A stretch of 64,000 nucleotides of DNA from DASRFA01 sp035651755 (GCA_035651755.1 DASRFA010000047.1:1-64000); one strand, 5' to 3'; positions 16,651 to 26,521 are shown, numbered from the stretch's first letter. Program-made: numbers and translations. Notes: generated by a model not told the origin, from the sequence alone.

Positions 16651-19029
16651 TCAGCCGGGTGCGTTCGTGATCTCGACGAAGGGCCGGCACGGCTGCCCGC
16701 GCAGCACGCCGCACGCCGGTGCCGGATCGGGGACGTCGATGCTTCCCGCCGGGAGCACCGGGAGCACGAGCGCGGAGGCGTGTCGGCCGCCGCGCGCGAT
16801 CCGGTAGCGGGCGCCGCTCGGACCGGGATCCGGGTTGTCGAAGAACCAGAGCGGCAGGTCGCGGCCGGGCGTGTTCACCTGCAGGCGCAGCCGCGAGCCG
16901 GCGCGCAGTGGGTGCGCGACGTTGAAGACCGGCACGCGGACGAGCGTGAGCTCGCCCGACGGGAGTGGCTCGTAGTCCTCCGCGCCGAAGCGTAGCCGAA
17001 TGAGGAAGTCGTCCGAGCGCTCCTCGTCGACGCGGCGGTAGCCGGCGAGCTGGATGCCGTTCTGGATGCGCACCTCGTCTCCCGCGGGCGTGATCTCGGA
17101 GAGTACGACCTCGATCGGCGCGTCCTGCGCTTCGGTCGCAAGCCACAGATCCACGTACCCCGGCCCCGCGATCACGCGCGTCTCCGCGAGCGGTTCGGTC
17201 AGGTAGGAGAGGCCGAAGCCTTCGGGCGTGTTCGTCCAGTCGAACGGCAGCGTCGGCGCCGGCTTGATGAAGTCGTAGGCTCCGGCGGGCGCGTACCCGA
17301 GCGGTCCGGCGGCGCGATCGAACTCGAACGCGTCGGCGGACTCGCTTCCCGGAGCCTCGGGAGAGAGCGTCTCCGCCGCGTCGAGGTAGAGCGTCCACGG
17401 CTCGACGTCGCGCGGCGGCCAGGTGTCGAAGCTCGCGAGGAAGCGGTGGATCGGCGCCCCCGGCACCGGATAGCGGTCGCCGGCGCCGGACTCGAAGAGG
17501 ATCGTCACCTGGGGATCGGACTCGAAGCGCGCGAGCGCGTCCGCGACCTGCGAGTCGGCGAGGTCGGCGAAGCGGTCGGGCTCGAGCTCGAGCGGAGCGC
17601 CGTAGTTGCTCTGCATCTCGGCCGGGAGCGCGGCGCGCACGAGCGGGTCCACGTGCGGCACCCGGCCCGCGACGTAGAGCGACAGGAACTCGAACCAATG
17701 GCTCAGGTGGAACGCCTGGTAGCCGTCGGGATGGTGGCCGTTGAACATCGTGAAGTGCTTCCTGTCCGTGCTCGTGAAGTCGCGCAGCATGCCGGCGAAG
17801 CGCGGACCGGTCTGCTCGTCCTGCCAGGCGCCGGTCAGGAAGACCGGGCACTCGATGTCGCGGACGAGGAGAGACAGGTCGCGGTCGTCCGCGTCGTGGG
17901 GCCGGCGCTCGAGCGCTCGCACGAACTCCGCGAAGTCGATCGATTGGGTGCGGATCGTCTGGTTCGCCTCGCAGACGGTGTCGCCGTCGGCGATGCGCTT
18001 CGCGGTCCAGCTCTGGCCGCCGGGAGCGGACTGACGATCGCGCTCGAGCAGCCACTGCCGGGTGAAGCCGGCGTTGTAGATGCCGCCCGGCCACGACATC
18101 TGCCACGGGTCCTCGATCACCGAGAGCGACGTGATCCCCGCCAGGTGCGGCGGCCGGGTCGAGGCGACGTAGAGCTGGGTGATGCCGGAGTACGAGAGGC
18201 CGACCATCCCCACGCGGTTGTTCAGGACCCACGGCTGGCGCGCGACGATCTCGATCGCGTCGTAGCCGTCGGCCTGCTGCGCGGGGTTGAACACGTCGAA
18301 GGTGCCACCCGAGCAGCCGGTCCCGCGCATGTTGACGCCGACGGTCGCGAAGCCGAACGCACCCGCGATGAACGTGCCGGGCTGCGGGTTGTCGGGATTC
18401 GACGGGTCGTAGCCCGAGTACTCGACGACCGTCGGGTACGGCCCCGGGCCGTACACGCGCGGATCCGGGAATCGGACCATGGCGGAGAGGCTCACACCGT
18501 CGCGCATCACGAGATAGTTGACGCCCTCCTCCGGGCTGTGCCCGCCGAGGACCCCGCCGGTGATCTGCCAGGGAACGCCGCCGAGCTCCTGGTCGTAGTG
18601 CTCGTCGGGCGGGTGCTCGTCGCGCGCGAGGACGCGAAAGGGGGACGACGCCGGCGCGGGGTCCTTCTCCTCGTCGCGGACGACGTAGCCGTCGCCGGGC
18701 TGGACGCTCCTACCCCCGATCGTCGGCGGGAGGGCGCCCGTGCTGGTGTCGACGACCGCGTGCTCGGCCGGCACGTAGGCGAAGCTGGCCTGGCCGAGCT
18801 CGTCGGCGACCAGGGTGATGAGCCGCCGGCCCTGGCCGTCGACCAGGGTCAAGTGCTCTCGCGGCTCGGCGCCAGTGACGGTGACCTGCTGGACGCCGGG
18901 CGCGACCGAGAACTCGGCCGGAACGGTACGCGGGCCGACCGTCGTGTCGCCACAGGCGGCGAACGCGAGCGCGACGGGAACGGCGAGCAGAAGTCGTGTG
19001 AGCGGACTCGGGGACGTCGGACGTTGCAC
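16651..19029 (-). CDS. CocE/NonD-family (S15-like) hydrolase, lipoprotein
   Basis: A 792-residue protein. A signal peptide ends in a lipobox (ALAFAAC), so it is probably a lipid-anchored envelope protein. An N-terminal domain of about 160 residues precedes the alpha/beta-hydrolase core with nucleophile motif GLSYSG. A C-terminal jelly-roll domain follows, as in X-Pro dipeptidyl peptidases and cocaine esterase. The family hydrolyses esters or N-terminal dipeptides. The start is GTG at 19029 with GAGGAG five bases upstream, preferred over a GTG ten codons earlier. It ends 227 bases before the acs start. Confidence 0.85.
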   Translation of the reverse strand: MQRPTSPSPLTRLLLAVPVALAFAACGDTTVGPRTVPAEFSVAPGVQQVTVTGAEPREHLTLVDGQGRRLITLVADELGQASFAYVPAEHAVVDTSTGALPPTIGGRSVQPGDGYVVRDEEKDPAPASSPFRVLARDEHPPDEHYDQELGGVPWQITGGVLGGHSPEEGVNYLVMRDGVSLSAMVRFPDPRVYGPGPYPTVVEYSGYDPSNPDNPQPGTFIAGAFGFATVGVNMRGTGCSGGTFDVFNPAQQADGYDAIEIVARQPWVLNNRVGMVGLSYSGITQLYVASTRPPHLAGITSLSVIEDPWQMSWPGGIYNAGFTRQWLLERDRQSAPGGQSWTAKRIADGDTVCEANQTIRTQSIDFAEFVRALERRPHDADDRDLSLLVRDIECPVFLTGAWQDEQTGPRFAGMLRDFTSTDRKHFTMFNGHHPDGYQAFHLSHWFEFLSLYVAGRVPHVDPLVRAALPAEMQSNYGAPLELEPDRFADLADSQVADALARFESDPQVTILFESGAGDRYPVPGAPIHRFLASFDTWPPRDVEPWTLYLDAAETLSPEAPGSESADAFEFDRAAGPLGYAPAGAYDFIKPAPTLPFDWTNTPEGFGLSYLTEPLAETRVIAGPGYVDLWLATEAQDAPIEVVLSEITPAGDEVRIQNGIQLAGYRRVDEERSDDFLIRLRFGAEDYEPLPSGELTLVRVPVFNVAHPLRAGSRLRLQVNTPGRDLPLWFFDNPDPGPSGARYRIARGGRHASALVLPVLPAGSIDVPDPAPACGVLRGQPCRPFVEITNAPG

Positions 19030-19186
19030 GGGGGCTCCTCGCGGTTTGAGATGTCGCACCCCGGCTCGCCGGGTGGGGAACGACCTTTACGCGAGGTTGG
19101 ATCCACCGGGCAACGCCGATTCGTCGGAAGCCAGCGGGTCACGTTCCGGTAGGCGAAGGGTGCCGTTCGGTGCGTGAGGCGACGGC

Positions 19187-20485
19187 TCATCCCGGGCTCG
19201 CAGCCGCTCGTGCTTCGAGCGGTCGGGCGCCGTCCTCGCGATGAAGAGCTCTCTCGACCTGCAGCAGGCGCGCCGTCAACGCGTCGATCTCCCGGCGCTG
19301 CACGTCGATCCGACGCGCCTGCCGCTGCACCTCGTTCAGCAGCATCGCGTTCACGAAGTGGTAGCGCACGGTCTGCGGCCGTCCTTCGTCGTCGTAGACC
19401 ACGAGGTCGGGGTAGACCTTCGCGACCTCCTCGGCGACGAGCCCGTACTGCTCGAGGCCCGACGCGTCGATCTCGGGCTTGTAGCGAAAACGCACCGGAC
19501 GGAGCTTCAAGAGGCCGCGCGACTCGTCGCCGATGGCGCGAACGTCTTCCTTGAAGCGCGCCGACGAGGTCGTCGTGCCGAGGCGTCCGTCGCCGTTCAC
19601 GAACACGGCGACGCCGCCGGCGCTCGTCGCCCCGGAGATGCCGGCGACGAACGTCGCCGTCTGGATGTCGCCGATCCGGATCGTGTTGGACTCACCCGCG
19701 AGGCCACCATTCCCGATGTCGATGTTGGAGTTTCCCGTCGTATCGGCGCCCGCGGCGCTCCCGATCGCGACGTTGTCGTGGCCCAACGTGTTCGACCGCA
19801 GCGCGCTCGCTCCGACCGCCGTGTTGCCGCCCCCGATCGTGTTCGTGCTGAGCGCGTCGTTTCCGACGGCCACGTTCTGGTTGCCCTTGGTGTTCGCGAA
19901 GAGCGCGACCCTGCCGAACGCAGTGTTCTCGACGCCCTCCGTGTTCGCGAAGAGCGCCGCCCGGCCGACCGCGACGTTCTTGTCACCCAGCGTGTTCGAT
20001 TGAAGAGCCGACGAGCCGACCGCGGTGTTGTCGCTGGCTCCCGGGCTGGAGAGCAGCGCATGGTCGCCGACCGCGACGTTGAAGGCGCCCGTCGTGTTCG
20101 AGGACAGCGCGCTCAGGCCGACCGCGGTGTTCGACACACCGGACAGATTCCCGAGGAGCGCCGAGCGACCGACGGCGGTGTTCGAGCTTCCGCTGTTGCC
20201 GCACGTGCCCTTCCCCGCTCCGGTGCAGCACGCGTTCGGCGCGCCGGCGCCGGTGCAGGCCGCGTTGGGGCTCATGGCCTGGACGCCGACGGCCGTGTTG
20301 TCGGAGCCGGTGTTCCCCTTGAGGGCCTGCTTGCCGAGCTTGACATTCCCCGGCGGCGCCGCCTGCCCCGCAGCCGGAAGCAGCGTTCCGGCCGCAGCCA
20401 CGACGGCGGCCAGAACGGCGAGCCGGCAGAAAATCGAGGCCTTGGTCCTCCAAGGCGCGGATGGATTGCCCAAGCGGTGCGGCAT
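19187..20485 (-). CDS. Secreted beta-roll repeat protein with C-terminal S74 chaperone domain
   Basis: A 432-residue protein with a signal peptide (about 1-45). Then come roughly nine repeats of 17 residues of the pattern N-T-A-V-G-x-x-A-L-x-x-N-T-x-G, typical of trimeric-autotransporter head beta-rolls. An insertion near the first repeat carries four Cys. The C-terminal 120 residues match an intramolecular chaperone (peptidase S74): SSARFKEDV with the candidate cleavage Ser, then LRPVRFRYK and YGLVAEEV, and a terminal coiled coil. Such domains trimerise beta-helical fibres and cut themselves off. AGGAGG precedes the ATG at 20485. No outer-membrane barrel is encoded, so anchoring is unexplained. 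Confidence 0.85.
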   Translation of the reverse strand: MPHRLGNPSAPWRTKASIFCRLAVLAAVVAAAGTLLPAAGQAAPPGNVKLGKQALKGNTGSDNTAVGVQAMSPNAACTGAGAPNACCTGAGKGTCGNSGSSNTAVGRSALLGNLSGVSNTAVGLSALSSNTTGAFNVAVGDHALLSSPGASDNTAVGSSALQSNTLGDKNVAVGRAALFANTEGVENTAFGRVALFANTKGNQNVAVGNDALSTNTIGGGNTAVGASALRSNTLGHDNVAIGSAAGADTTGNSNIDIGNGGLAGESNTIRIGDIQTATFVAGISGATSAGGVAVFVNGDGRLGTTTSSARFKEDVRAIGDESRGLLKLRPVRFRYKPEIDASGLEQYGLVAEEVAKVYPDLVVYDDEGRPQTVRYHFVNAMLLNEVQRQARRIDVQRREIDALTARLLQVERALHREDGARPLEARAAASPG

Positions 20486-20654
20486 GATCGCCTCCTGCGC
20501 TCCGCGGCTCGCCATCGTCGCGACGGGAGCGCCGCGGTAGTGCTTCCGGCGAACATGCCGCACGCGCGGCAAGGGGGGAACTGTTCAATTCGAGTTCAAT
20601 CTGCTGCCGACCGCCGCTCGTCGGTGACCCGATCCCCAGCCGGGGCGGCTCCGA

Positions 20655-23351
20655 TCACCCAGCCTCGCTGCCCTGGGCGAGAGCGCGCGACTCGACGTCC
20701 TGCTGCGAGGCTCGCGCGGCGACGCCCCGAGCGGCGTGGACCTCCTCGGACACGACCCGGAGCAGCGCCGCGAACGCCGCATCGCGCGCCGCCGCGACGG
20801 GAGCCTCGGGCGCGAACTGGAGCGACTCCACGAGAGGCTCGATCTCCGACAGGGCGTCCGGCCCGAGCCCGCTCCGCGCCCAGATCCGCCACCAGAGGAA
20901 CTCCTGCGCGGTCGACAGCGGAAACGGCCGGCTCGCTGCAGCGCGCGTCCCGAGGGCGCGGAGCAGCCGCGCGACGATGGCGCGAATCGTGGATGCCGCG
21001 CCCGAGCCGTGCTCGCGCCCCGCGGGATCGGCATGCGGCGCCGGCAGCAGGCGCACGAGACCTTCGAGCCGCGAGAGCATCCCGAGGAAGTCGGCGTGGG
21101 GCTCGGGCGCTCCGCCGAGCGCGCGCGCAGCCTCGATCACCGCCGCGATCCCCGGCGGAACCATCGCGCCGACCTCGCCCGCCTCGTGCTCGATCGCGGT
21201 CGCGAGCGGGATGAACTCCGCGAGACGCTCGGCGACGAGCGCCTCGAGGTCCGTCACCAGCGCCGGGAAGAAGGCCGCGCGGCTCGCGAGGCCCAACACG
21301 TCGAGCCCGAAGAAATCCGGCCCCAGCCGGCGCGAGATCTCGGCGACCAGCGTGCCGTGTGCGCGCCGCTCGAATGCGGACTCGAGGGCTTTCACGAGCG
21401 CGGAGCGGCCGGCGTGCCCATCGTCTCCTTCGGGCACCGGCCGGCCGGCCGCGATGACGTCGAAGCTCCCGTGGCGCGCGGCCGCGACGACGAATGCGCG
21501 CTCCTCGAGCGTGCGACCGTCGCGCACCCGCGCGTGGCCGGCCACCAATCCCGCCACTCCGACCGCCGCCCGCAGCACGACGCTCTCGCCGCCGCCGACC
21601 GCGGTCGTCGCGCGCTCGACCCACGGCTCGATCTCCACCGAGATCGGCGGGTCGCGGACGATGCCGTCGTGAACCCCGACCAGGCGCTCGACCGCGCCCG
21701 CGAGCGCGATCTGCAGCGGCCGAACCGCGTCGGGGAGGACCGCGCTCCGGAAGAAGTCGGCGCCGTTGCCGACGTCCGGGCGATTGCTGCGCGCCGTCGC
21801 CAGGTGGTCGAGGAACTCGCTCGGCGGCGCGAACCCGAGGCCGCGCGCGAGCTCGATGGCGCGCGCCGCATAGCGCAGCACCTGCGTCCCCTCGATGCCC
21901 GTCAGCTCGTCGAAGAACCAGCCGCAGCTCGTGAACATGAGAAGCCGCGCGCGCTGTACCTCGAGCAGCGACGCGAGCCGCGTCGCCTCGCGCGCTTCGA
22001 GCGCGCGCCCGGCGTGGCGGTCGAGCAGCTCGCGCAGACCGCGCCGCGACTCGTCCGGGAGCACGCCGCCGAGGTCGTCGCGCAGGGCCCACGGGTCGCG
22101 CACGAGCGCGCCCGCCTGCTCCTCGAACCACCGGTCGATCGCCGCCGCGAGCGCGTCCAGCGCGCTCCGCAGCCCCGCGCGCCACTCCTGCGACCACCCG
22201 TCGCCGCGGGTCCGGCAGCCGCAGTTCGACCGCCAGCGCTCGATGCCGTGCGCGCAGCTCCAGGAAGTTCGCTCGGCGACCTCGACGAGGAACTCGGGCG
22301 GGTGCTCGGCGAGGAACGCGGCATAGCTCGTCGGGACGACGTCGCATTCGTCGAGGCGCGCCAGCGCGGCCGCGAGCGCCATGTCGCCGAAACGGTGGTG
22401 ATGGCCGTAGGATTCGCCGTCGGTCGCGAGGTGGACGAGCTGCACGCCATCGCGGTCCTCGAATCCGGCCGCGATCCGGTCGGCGAACGCGTCGCCCGAG
22501 TGCAGCACGCCCTCGAAAGCGACCGCGCGCGCGAGCGGGCCGTCGTAGAAGAAGATCGCGATCGAGCGACCGCTCGGAAGCCGGCAGAGGTACGCGCGGC
22601 GCGGATCGATCGAGCCGTCGCTCACGTCGCGCCAGCCGCCGGGCGCGGCGGCGGCGTCGGCCCCATTCGTCTCGGGGAGCGGATCGTCGGCTTCGCCGTC
22701 GCGCGCCGCAATGCCGGAATTTCGCTCGACGTCGACCGCCGCGTGCGCATTCGCCTCCGGGCGGTCGCGGTCGCGCGGGTCGGCGAGCGGTCGCACGCGC
22801 GCCGCCTGGTGCGGCGCGAGCACGGTGAAGCGGACGCCCTCGGCGGCGAGCGCCTCGAGCGACGCGACGTCGGCCGCGGTCTCGGGGAGCCACATGCCCT
22901 CGGCCGGTCGGCCGAAACGCTGCGCGAAGTCCTCGAGGCCCCAGCGCACCTGCGTCCGCTTGTCGCGGTCGCTCGCGAGCGGGAGGATCACGTGGTTGTA
23001 CGCCTGCGCGATCGCGTTCCCGTGCCCCGCGAGGCGCGCGGCGCTGTCGCGATCGGCGGCGAGGATCGCGGCATACGTCTCGGGCGCGCTGCGCGCGAGG
23101 TACGCGATCAGGGTCGGCCCGAAGTTGAAGCTGATCCGGCGGTAGTTGTTGACGATCTGCGCGACGCGACCGGCCGGGTCGAGCCGTCGCGCGTTCGCGT
23201 TGGCGGCGTAGCACTCCACCGTGATGCGGTCGTTCCAGTCGTGGAACGGCGCCGCTCCCGGCTCGCGCGGCACCGTCTCGAGCCACGGATTCTCGCGTGG
23301 CGGCTGGTAGAAGTGCCCGTGCACCACCACATACCGCTCCGCTGCGCCCAT
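20655..23351 (-). CDS. Glycoside hydrolase family 57 protein with DUF3536 region
   Basis: An 898-residue protein without a signal peptide. The N-terminal GH57 domain begins HGHFYQPPRENPW and carries GMWLPETA, where the Glu is the probable nucleophile. Later a GESYGHHH segment is present. The remaining half matches the long DUF3536 type of GH57 proteins. GH57 enzymes act on alpha-glucans such as glycogen or starch; the exact reaction is not known for this subtype. The gene is 169 bases upstream of the S74 protein with no obvious functional link. Confidence 0.85.
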   Translation of the reverse strand: MGAAERYVVVHGHFYQPPRENPWLETVPREPGAAPFHDWNDRITVECYAANANARRLDPAGRVAQIVNNYRRISFNFGPTLIAYLARSAPETYAAILAADRDSAARLAGHGNAIAQAYNHVILPLASDRDKRTQVRWGLEDFAQRFGRPAEGMWLPETAADVASLEALAAEGVRFTVLAPHQAARVRPLADPRDRDRPEANAHAAVDVERNSGIAARDGEADDPLPETNGADAAAAPGGWRDVSDGSIDPRRAYLCRLPSGRSIAIFFYDGPLARAVAFEGVLHSGDAFADRIAAGFEDRDGVQLVHLATDGESYGHHHRFGDMALAAALARLDECDVVPTSYAAFLAEHPPEFLVEVAERTSWSCAHGIERWRSNCGCRTRGDGWSQEWRAGLRSALDALAAAIDRWFEEQAGALVRDPWALRDDLGGVLPDESRRGLRELLDRHAGRALEAREATRLASLLEVQRARLLMFTSCGWFFDELTGIEGTQVLRYAARAIELARGLGFAPPSEFLDHLATARSNRPDVGNGADFFRSAVLPDAVRPLQIALAGAVERLVGVHDGIVRDPPISVEIEPWVERATTAVGGGESVVLRAAVGVAGLVAGHARVRDGRTLEERAFVVAAARHGSFDVIAAGRPVPEGDDGHAGRSALVKALESAFERRAHGTLVAEISRRLGPDFFGLDVLGLASRAAFFPALVTDLEALVAERLAEFIPLATAIEHEAGEVGAMVPPGIAAVIEAARALGGAPEPHADFLGMLSRLEGLVRLLPAPHADPAGREHGSGAASTIRAIVARLLRALGTRAAASRPFPLSTAQEFLWWRIWARSGLGPDALSEIEPLVESLQFAPEAPVAAARDAAFAALLRVVSEEVHAARGVAARASQQDVESRALAQGSEAG

Positions 23352-23460
23352 GTCCCCGAGTACCTCAACGGACGCGCGCAGTCACCACGCAGACGCCAAT
23401 GTCCGCGCCGCGGCGGCACGATGGGTCCCGCAGGCACGGGCGCGCGCTTCCCGCGCGCGG

Positions 23461-23597
23461 AGCGAAGCGACCGCGGGGACCGCAGGGAGTGGGGCCCCGT
23501 TCGCGCTTTGCCGAACGGGGCGAGGGAAGCGTTTCCCTCGTCGAGACAGACCCCCGCCGGGCTTTGCCCGACGGGGCGAGGGGAGCGATCGCCTCGT
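23461..23597 (+). repeat. Multi-hairpin intergenic repeat, two tandem copies
   Basis: Copy 1 has a flank GCGAAGCGA...GGGAGTGGGG, then hairpin CCCCGTTCG/CGAACGGGG (23495-23520) and hairpin GAGGGAA/TTCCCTC (23522-23539). Copy 2 repeats the design: CCCCGCCGGGC-TTT-GCCCGACGGGG (23552-23576) and a GAGG/CCTC hairpin (23578-23595). It ends right at the stop codon of the acyl-CoA dehydrogenase gene. Related copies occur at 26437, 38081 and 44854. Confidence 0.75.
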
Positions 23598-24731
23598 TTA
23601 AAGGATGTGCTGAGCGACGATCTCGCGGTTCCAGGTGGCGTCGCCGAAGGTGACCTCCGACGACTTCGCGCGCTTGAAGTAGATGTGCATGTCGTGCTCC
23701 CAGGTGAACCCGATCCCGCCGTGGATCTGGATCCCCTCGCCCGCCACCATGCGGTAGGCGTCGGAGCAGTAGGCCTTCGCCATCGCGGCGGCGAGCGGCG
23801 CCTCCTCGACGTCGTTCGCGACCGCCCAGGCGGCGTAGTAGGTCGCCGACTTCGAGCTCTCGACCTGCACCATCATGTTCGCGCACTTGTGCTGGATCGC
23901 CTGGAAGGAGCCGATCGGCTTCCCGAACTGCTCGCGCACCTTCGCGTACTCGACCGACATGTCGAGGACGCGCTGCGCGCCGCCGCACATCTCGGCGCAG
24001 AGAGCGACCTTCCCGCGATCCGCGACGCGCTCGATCGTCTTCCACGCCCGACCCTCGGCGCCGAGGAGCGCGTCCTTCCCGACCTTGACGGCCGACAGCG
24101 TCACCTCGGAGAGCTTCCGCGTCTGGTCCATCGTCTTGAGCGGTGTGCGCTTGACGCCCGCCGCGTTGGCCTCGACCACGAAGAGGCTGACCCCGTCCTT
24201 GCCCGACGTCCCCGGCTTCCGCGCGGCGACGATGAGCAGATCGGCGACGTGCCCGTCCGGCACGAAGAGCTTCGTGCCGTCGAGGCGATATCCGCCGCCT
24301 TCGGCGGTCGCCGTCGCGGCGATGCCGTCGGCGTCCCAGCGGCCCGACGGCTCGAGCAGGGCGAGCGTCGCGACGAGCTCCCCGGTCGCGATCTTCGGGA
24401 GCAGCTTCTTCTTCTGCTCGTCGCTGCCCGCCTCGAGGAGCGTCACCCCGGCGTAGACGACGGTCGAGAGGAAAGGACCGGGCAGCACGACGCGCCCCAT
24501 CTCCTCGAGGACGACGACCAGGTCGACGAAGGTGAGGCCCGCGCCGCCGTACTCCTCGGGGAGGATCAGGCCGTGCCAGCCGAGCTCGGCCATCTTCTTC
24601 CAGAGCTCACGCGAGTGGCCGGACTCGTCGTCCATCATCTTCCGGACGAGCGTCATCGGGCACTCCTTCGCGAGGAAGTCGCGCGCCGACTGTCGCAGCA
24701 TCTCCTGGTCTTCGCTGAACCCAAAGTCCAT
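23598..24731 (-). CDS. Acyl-CoA dehydrogenase family protein
   Basis: A 377-residue flavoprotein of the acyl-CoA dehydrogenase fold, beginning MDFGFSEDQEML. The N-terminal helical domain contains LPEEYGGAG, followed by the beta domain and a C-terminal domain with REQFGKPIGSFQAIQH and the flavin-binding QIHGGIGFTWEHD motif. It would introduce a 2,3 double bond in an acyl-CoA, passing electrons to ETF. The catalytic Glu is not certain; members of this branch vary. AAGGA is five bases before the ATG. It ends the lipid-type cluster and follows the thiolase-fold gene by 190 bases. Confidence 0.9.
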   Translation of the reverse strand: MDFGFSEDQEMLRQSARDFLAKECPMTLVRKMMDDESGHSRELWKKMAELGWHGLILPEEYGGAGLTFVDLVVVLEEMGRVVLPGPFLSTVVYAGVTLLEAGSDEQKKKLLPKIATGELVATLALLEPSGRWDADGIAATATAEGGGYRLDGTKLFVPDGHVADLLIVAARKPGTSGKDGVSLFVVEANAAGVKRTPLKTMDQTRKLSEVTLSAVKVGKDALLGAEGRAWKTIERVADRGKVALCAEMCGGAQRVLDMSVEYAKVREQFGKPIGSFQAIQHKCANMMVQVESSKSATYYAAWAVANDVEEAPLAAAMAKAYCSDAYRMVAGEGIQIHGGIGFTWEHDMHIYFKRAKSSEVTFGDATWNREIVAQHIL

Positions 24732-24921
24732 ATTTTTCCTTTTCGGCCCCGTGCGGTGCTCGCGCGAGCAGCTCCGCTGCTCTCGCTCCGCTCCTCCGAT
24801 GGCCCTCGGTCGCCGCGGCAAAGCCGCGGCTCCTCGCGCCACGGCTCCGCTCCGTGGGAGGTCGCTTGCTACTGCTTGCGGTGATATCTGGGAACGTTTT
24901 CCAGTGCCGGTGCGGCCGGTG
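24732..24921. other. Intergenic with a GCCGCGG hairpin
   Basis: No gene is seen. A perfect hairpin CCGCGGC-AAA-GCCGCGG lies near 24812-24830, with repeated CTCCGCT words around it. The CAAAG loop resembles the loop of the multi-hairpin repeat family, but the arms and flanks do not match well, so membership is uncertain. Confidence 0.4.
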
Positions 24922-26328
24922 TCAAGGCGCGGGGGCGGGGCGGGCCTTCCAGAAGTAGTTCTTCATGCCGAAGCCCTCGTGGATCTTCCGGAAGGTGAGC
25001 TCGACCGGCATGTCGATCTCCACCTTGTCGGCCGGGCAGTCGGTCAGCTCGACCAGGATCCGGCCGCCGCCGTCGAGGTCGACGACCGCGCTCGTGACCG
25101 GGCTCTCGGGCGCCTCGCGGACGTGGTCGTTCACGAAGGTGAAGACCTTGCCGGTCCGGGAGAGCTTCACGGGCTCGAGCCCGGACCGTTCGCTGCACTC
25201 GATGCAGACGCGGTGGGCCGGATACTGGACCGTCCCGCACGCCGGGCAGCGACCACCGTAGAGCGGGAGGAGCTTCCTCCGGTCGCGGAAGAGGACGACC
25301 GGCGTCGACGCGTCCTGCGGCGGCGGCTCCTTCTTGAGCAGGCGGCGATAGCGTGCGTACTTTCCGTACGACGTGAGCGTCCGCTTCACCTCGATCTGCG
25401 ACGCGAGAGAGCGGCGCGGCCGAGACGCCGCGATGCGATCGGTCGCGCGCAGGAGGATCGCGTCGCCGCCGTCGCCGTACGCGGCGACGAGGATCAGGTC
25501 GCCCGGCTTGGCGCGTTCGAGCGCGGCGGCGAGCAGGAGGAGCGGCTGGGCGGTGCCGGCGTCGCCGACGACGCCCCACAGCGTGTCCTGGAGCTGGCGC
25601 TTGCCGTCGAGGCCTACGGCGCGCGCGACCGCCTGCGGCGCGCGCGCGTTCGGGCCCGCGAGCGCCGCAATGGCGACGTCCGCGGCGTTGACGCCGGCGC
25701 GCTCGAGGACGCCGCCGACCGCGGTCGCGAGCTGTCGGTTGTAGCCGAGCTTCACGTCGAAGCCCGGGAAGCTCTTCGCGTAGTCCTGCTCGTCGGTGCG
25801 GAACGACCCCAGGAACTCGTCGCTGAAGCTGTAGGTCGCAACGACCTCGGCGATCGGGTCGCCGCTCCCGATCACGATCGCCGCCGCCGCGTCGCCGTTC
25901 GACTGCTCGCCCATCGAGTCCGGCTCGGGGACCCGGCAATCGGCGCCGACGACCAGCACCGACGCGCCGCCCGCTCGCGCCTGGTCGATCGCCGCGAGCG
26001 CGGCCGACGTCGCGCCGCGGAGCGAGTCGCAGAAGTCGGCCGTGCGGACCTCGGGCTTGCAGTCGAGAACGGCCGCGATCGTCGCCGCCGCTTGCTTCTC
26101 CCGGTACGGCGGCGTCGTCGAGGCGAACGAGACGCCCGCGAGCTCTCCGCCTTCCCCGCTCGCGAGGCAGTTGAGCGCCGCCGACACCGCGAGGGTGAGG
26201 CTGTCCTCGTCGTGGCTCGCGACGGCCTTCTCGCCGCCCATCGAGAGCCCGCCCCACTCCGCCGCGATCAAATCCCGCGGCAGCCGCGCCGCCGGCACGT
26301 ACGCCCCGTACGCCGTGATCCCAACCAT
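24922..26328 (-). CDS. Thiolase-fold (HMG-CoA-synthase-like) protein fused to DUF35 zinc-ribbon/OB domain
   Basis: A 468-residue fusion. Residues 1-320 have the 3-oxoacyl-ACP synthase III/HMG-CoA synthase fold, with candidate nucleophile C100 in ADFCDSLRGA. The C-terminal part has a rubredoxin-like zinc ribbon (RCPACG and RVCIECS) followed by an OB fold, as in DUF35 proteins that channel acyl-CoA to thiolases. It probably makes or cleaves C-C bonds in acyl-CoA. The start at 26328 (MVGITAYG) has AAGGA seven bases upstream. The neighbouring acyl-CoA dehydrogenase suits a fatty-acid or sterol-type pathway. Confidence 0.85.
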   Translation of the reverse strand: MVGITAYGAYVPAARLPRDLIAAEWGGLSMGGEKAVASHDEDSLTLAVSAALNCLASGEGGELAGVSFASTTPPYREKQAAATIAAVLDCKPEVRTADFCDSLRGATSAALAAIDQARAGGASVLVVGADCRVPEPDSMGEQSNGDAAAAIVIGSGDPIAEVVATYSFSDEFLGSFRTDEQDYAKSFPGFDVKLGYNRQLATAVGGVLERAGVNAADVAIAALAGPNARAPQAVARAVGLDGKRQLQDTLWGVVGDAGTAQPLLLLAAALERAKPGDLILVAAYGDGGDAILLRATDRIAASRPRRSLASQIEVKRTLTSYGKYARYRRLLKKEPPPQDASTPVVLFRDRRKLLPLYGGRCPACGTVQYPAHRVCIECSERSGLEPVKLSRTGKVFTFVNDHVREAPESPVTSAVVDLDGGGRILVELTDCPADKVEIDMPVELTFRKIHEGFGMKNYFWKARPAPAP

Positions 26329-26436
26329 CCGCGATCCTTCCCACACCCCCGCGTTACCCGGCAACCCGACGCAAAAGCGCCCGGCGACTCGAAGCCGCCG
26401 GGCGCGTGTTTCGTCCGAGGCACGCTCCGCGCGCTT

Positions 26437-26519
26437 CGCGCGCGGCCGAGCGAAGCGAGCCGGGGAGTGGGACCCTAGCCGGGCTTGGCCCGGCTAGGGC
26501 GAGGGGAGAGATCCTCTCG
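26437..26519 (+). repeat. Multi-hairpin intergenic repeat, copy 3
   Basis: The order is CGCGCTTCGCGCGCG hairpin, GAGCGAAGCGAGCC, GGGGAGTGGG, then perfect hairpin CCCTAGCCGGG/CCCGGCTAGGG (26473-26499), and GAGAG-ATC-CTCTC (26506-26518). It ends two bases before the stop codon of the minus-strand DUF1329 gene. The arms covary with other copies while the plan is kept, which argues for selection on structure. Confidence 0.75.
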
Positions 26520-26521
26520 TA

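Noticed and set aside
19187..20485. Prophage tail-fibre gene
   Set aside because: It has a signal peptide and no phage structural, lysis or integrase genes are nearby.
20736..24884. Very long open frame on the plus strand
   Set aside because: It runs antisense to the GH57 and acyl-CoA dehydrogenase genes, is Arg/Glu/Asp-rich without motifs, and is a by-product of high-GC third positions.
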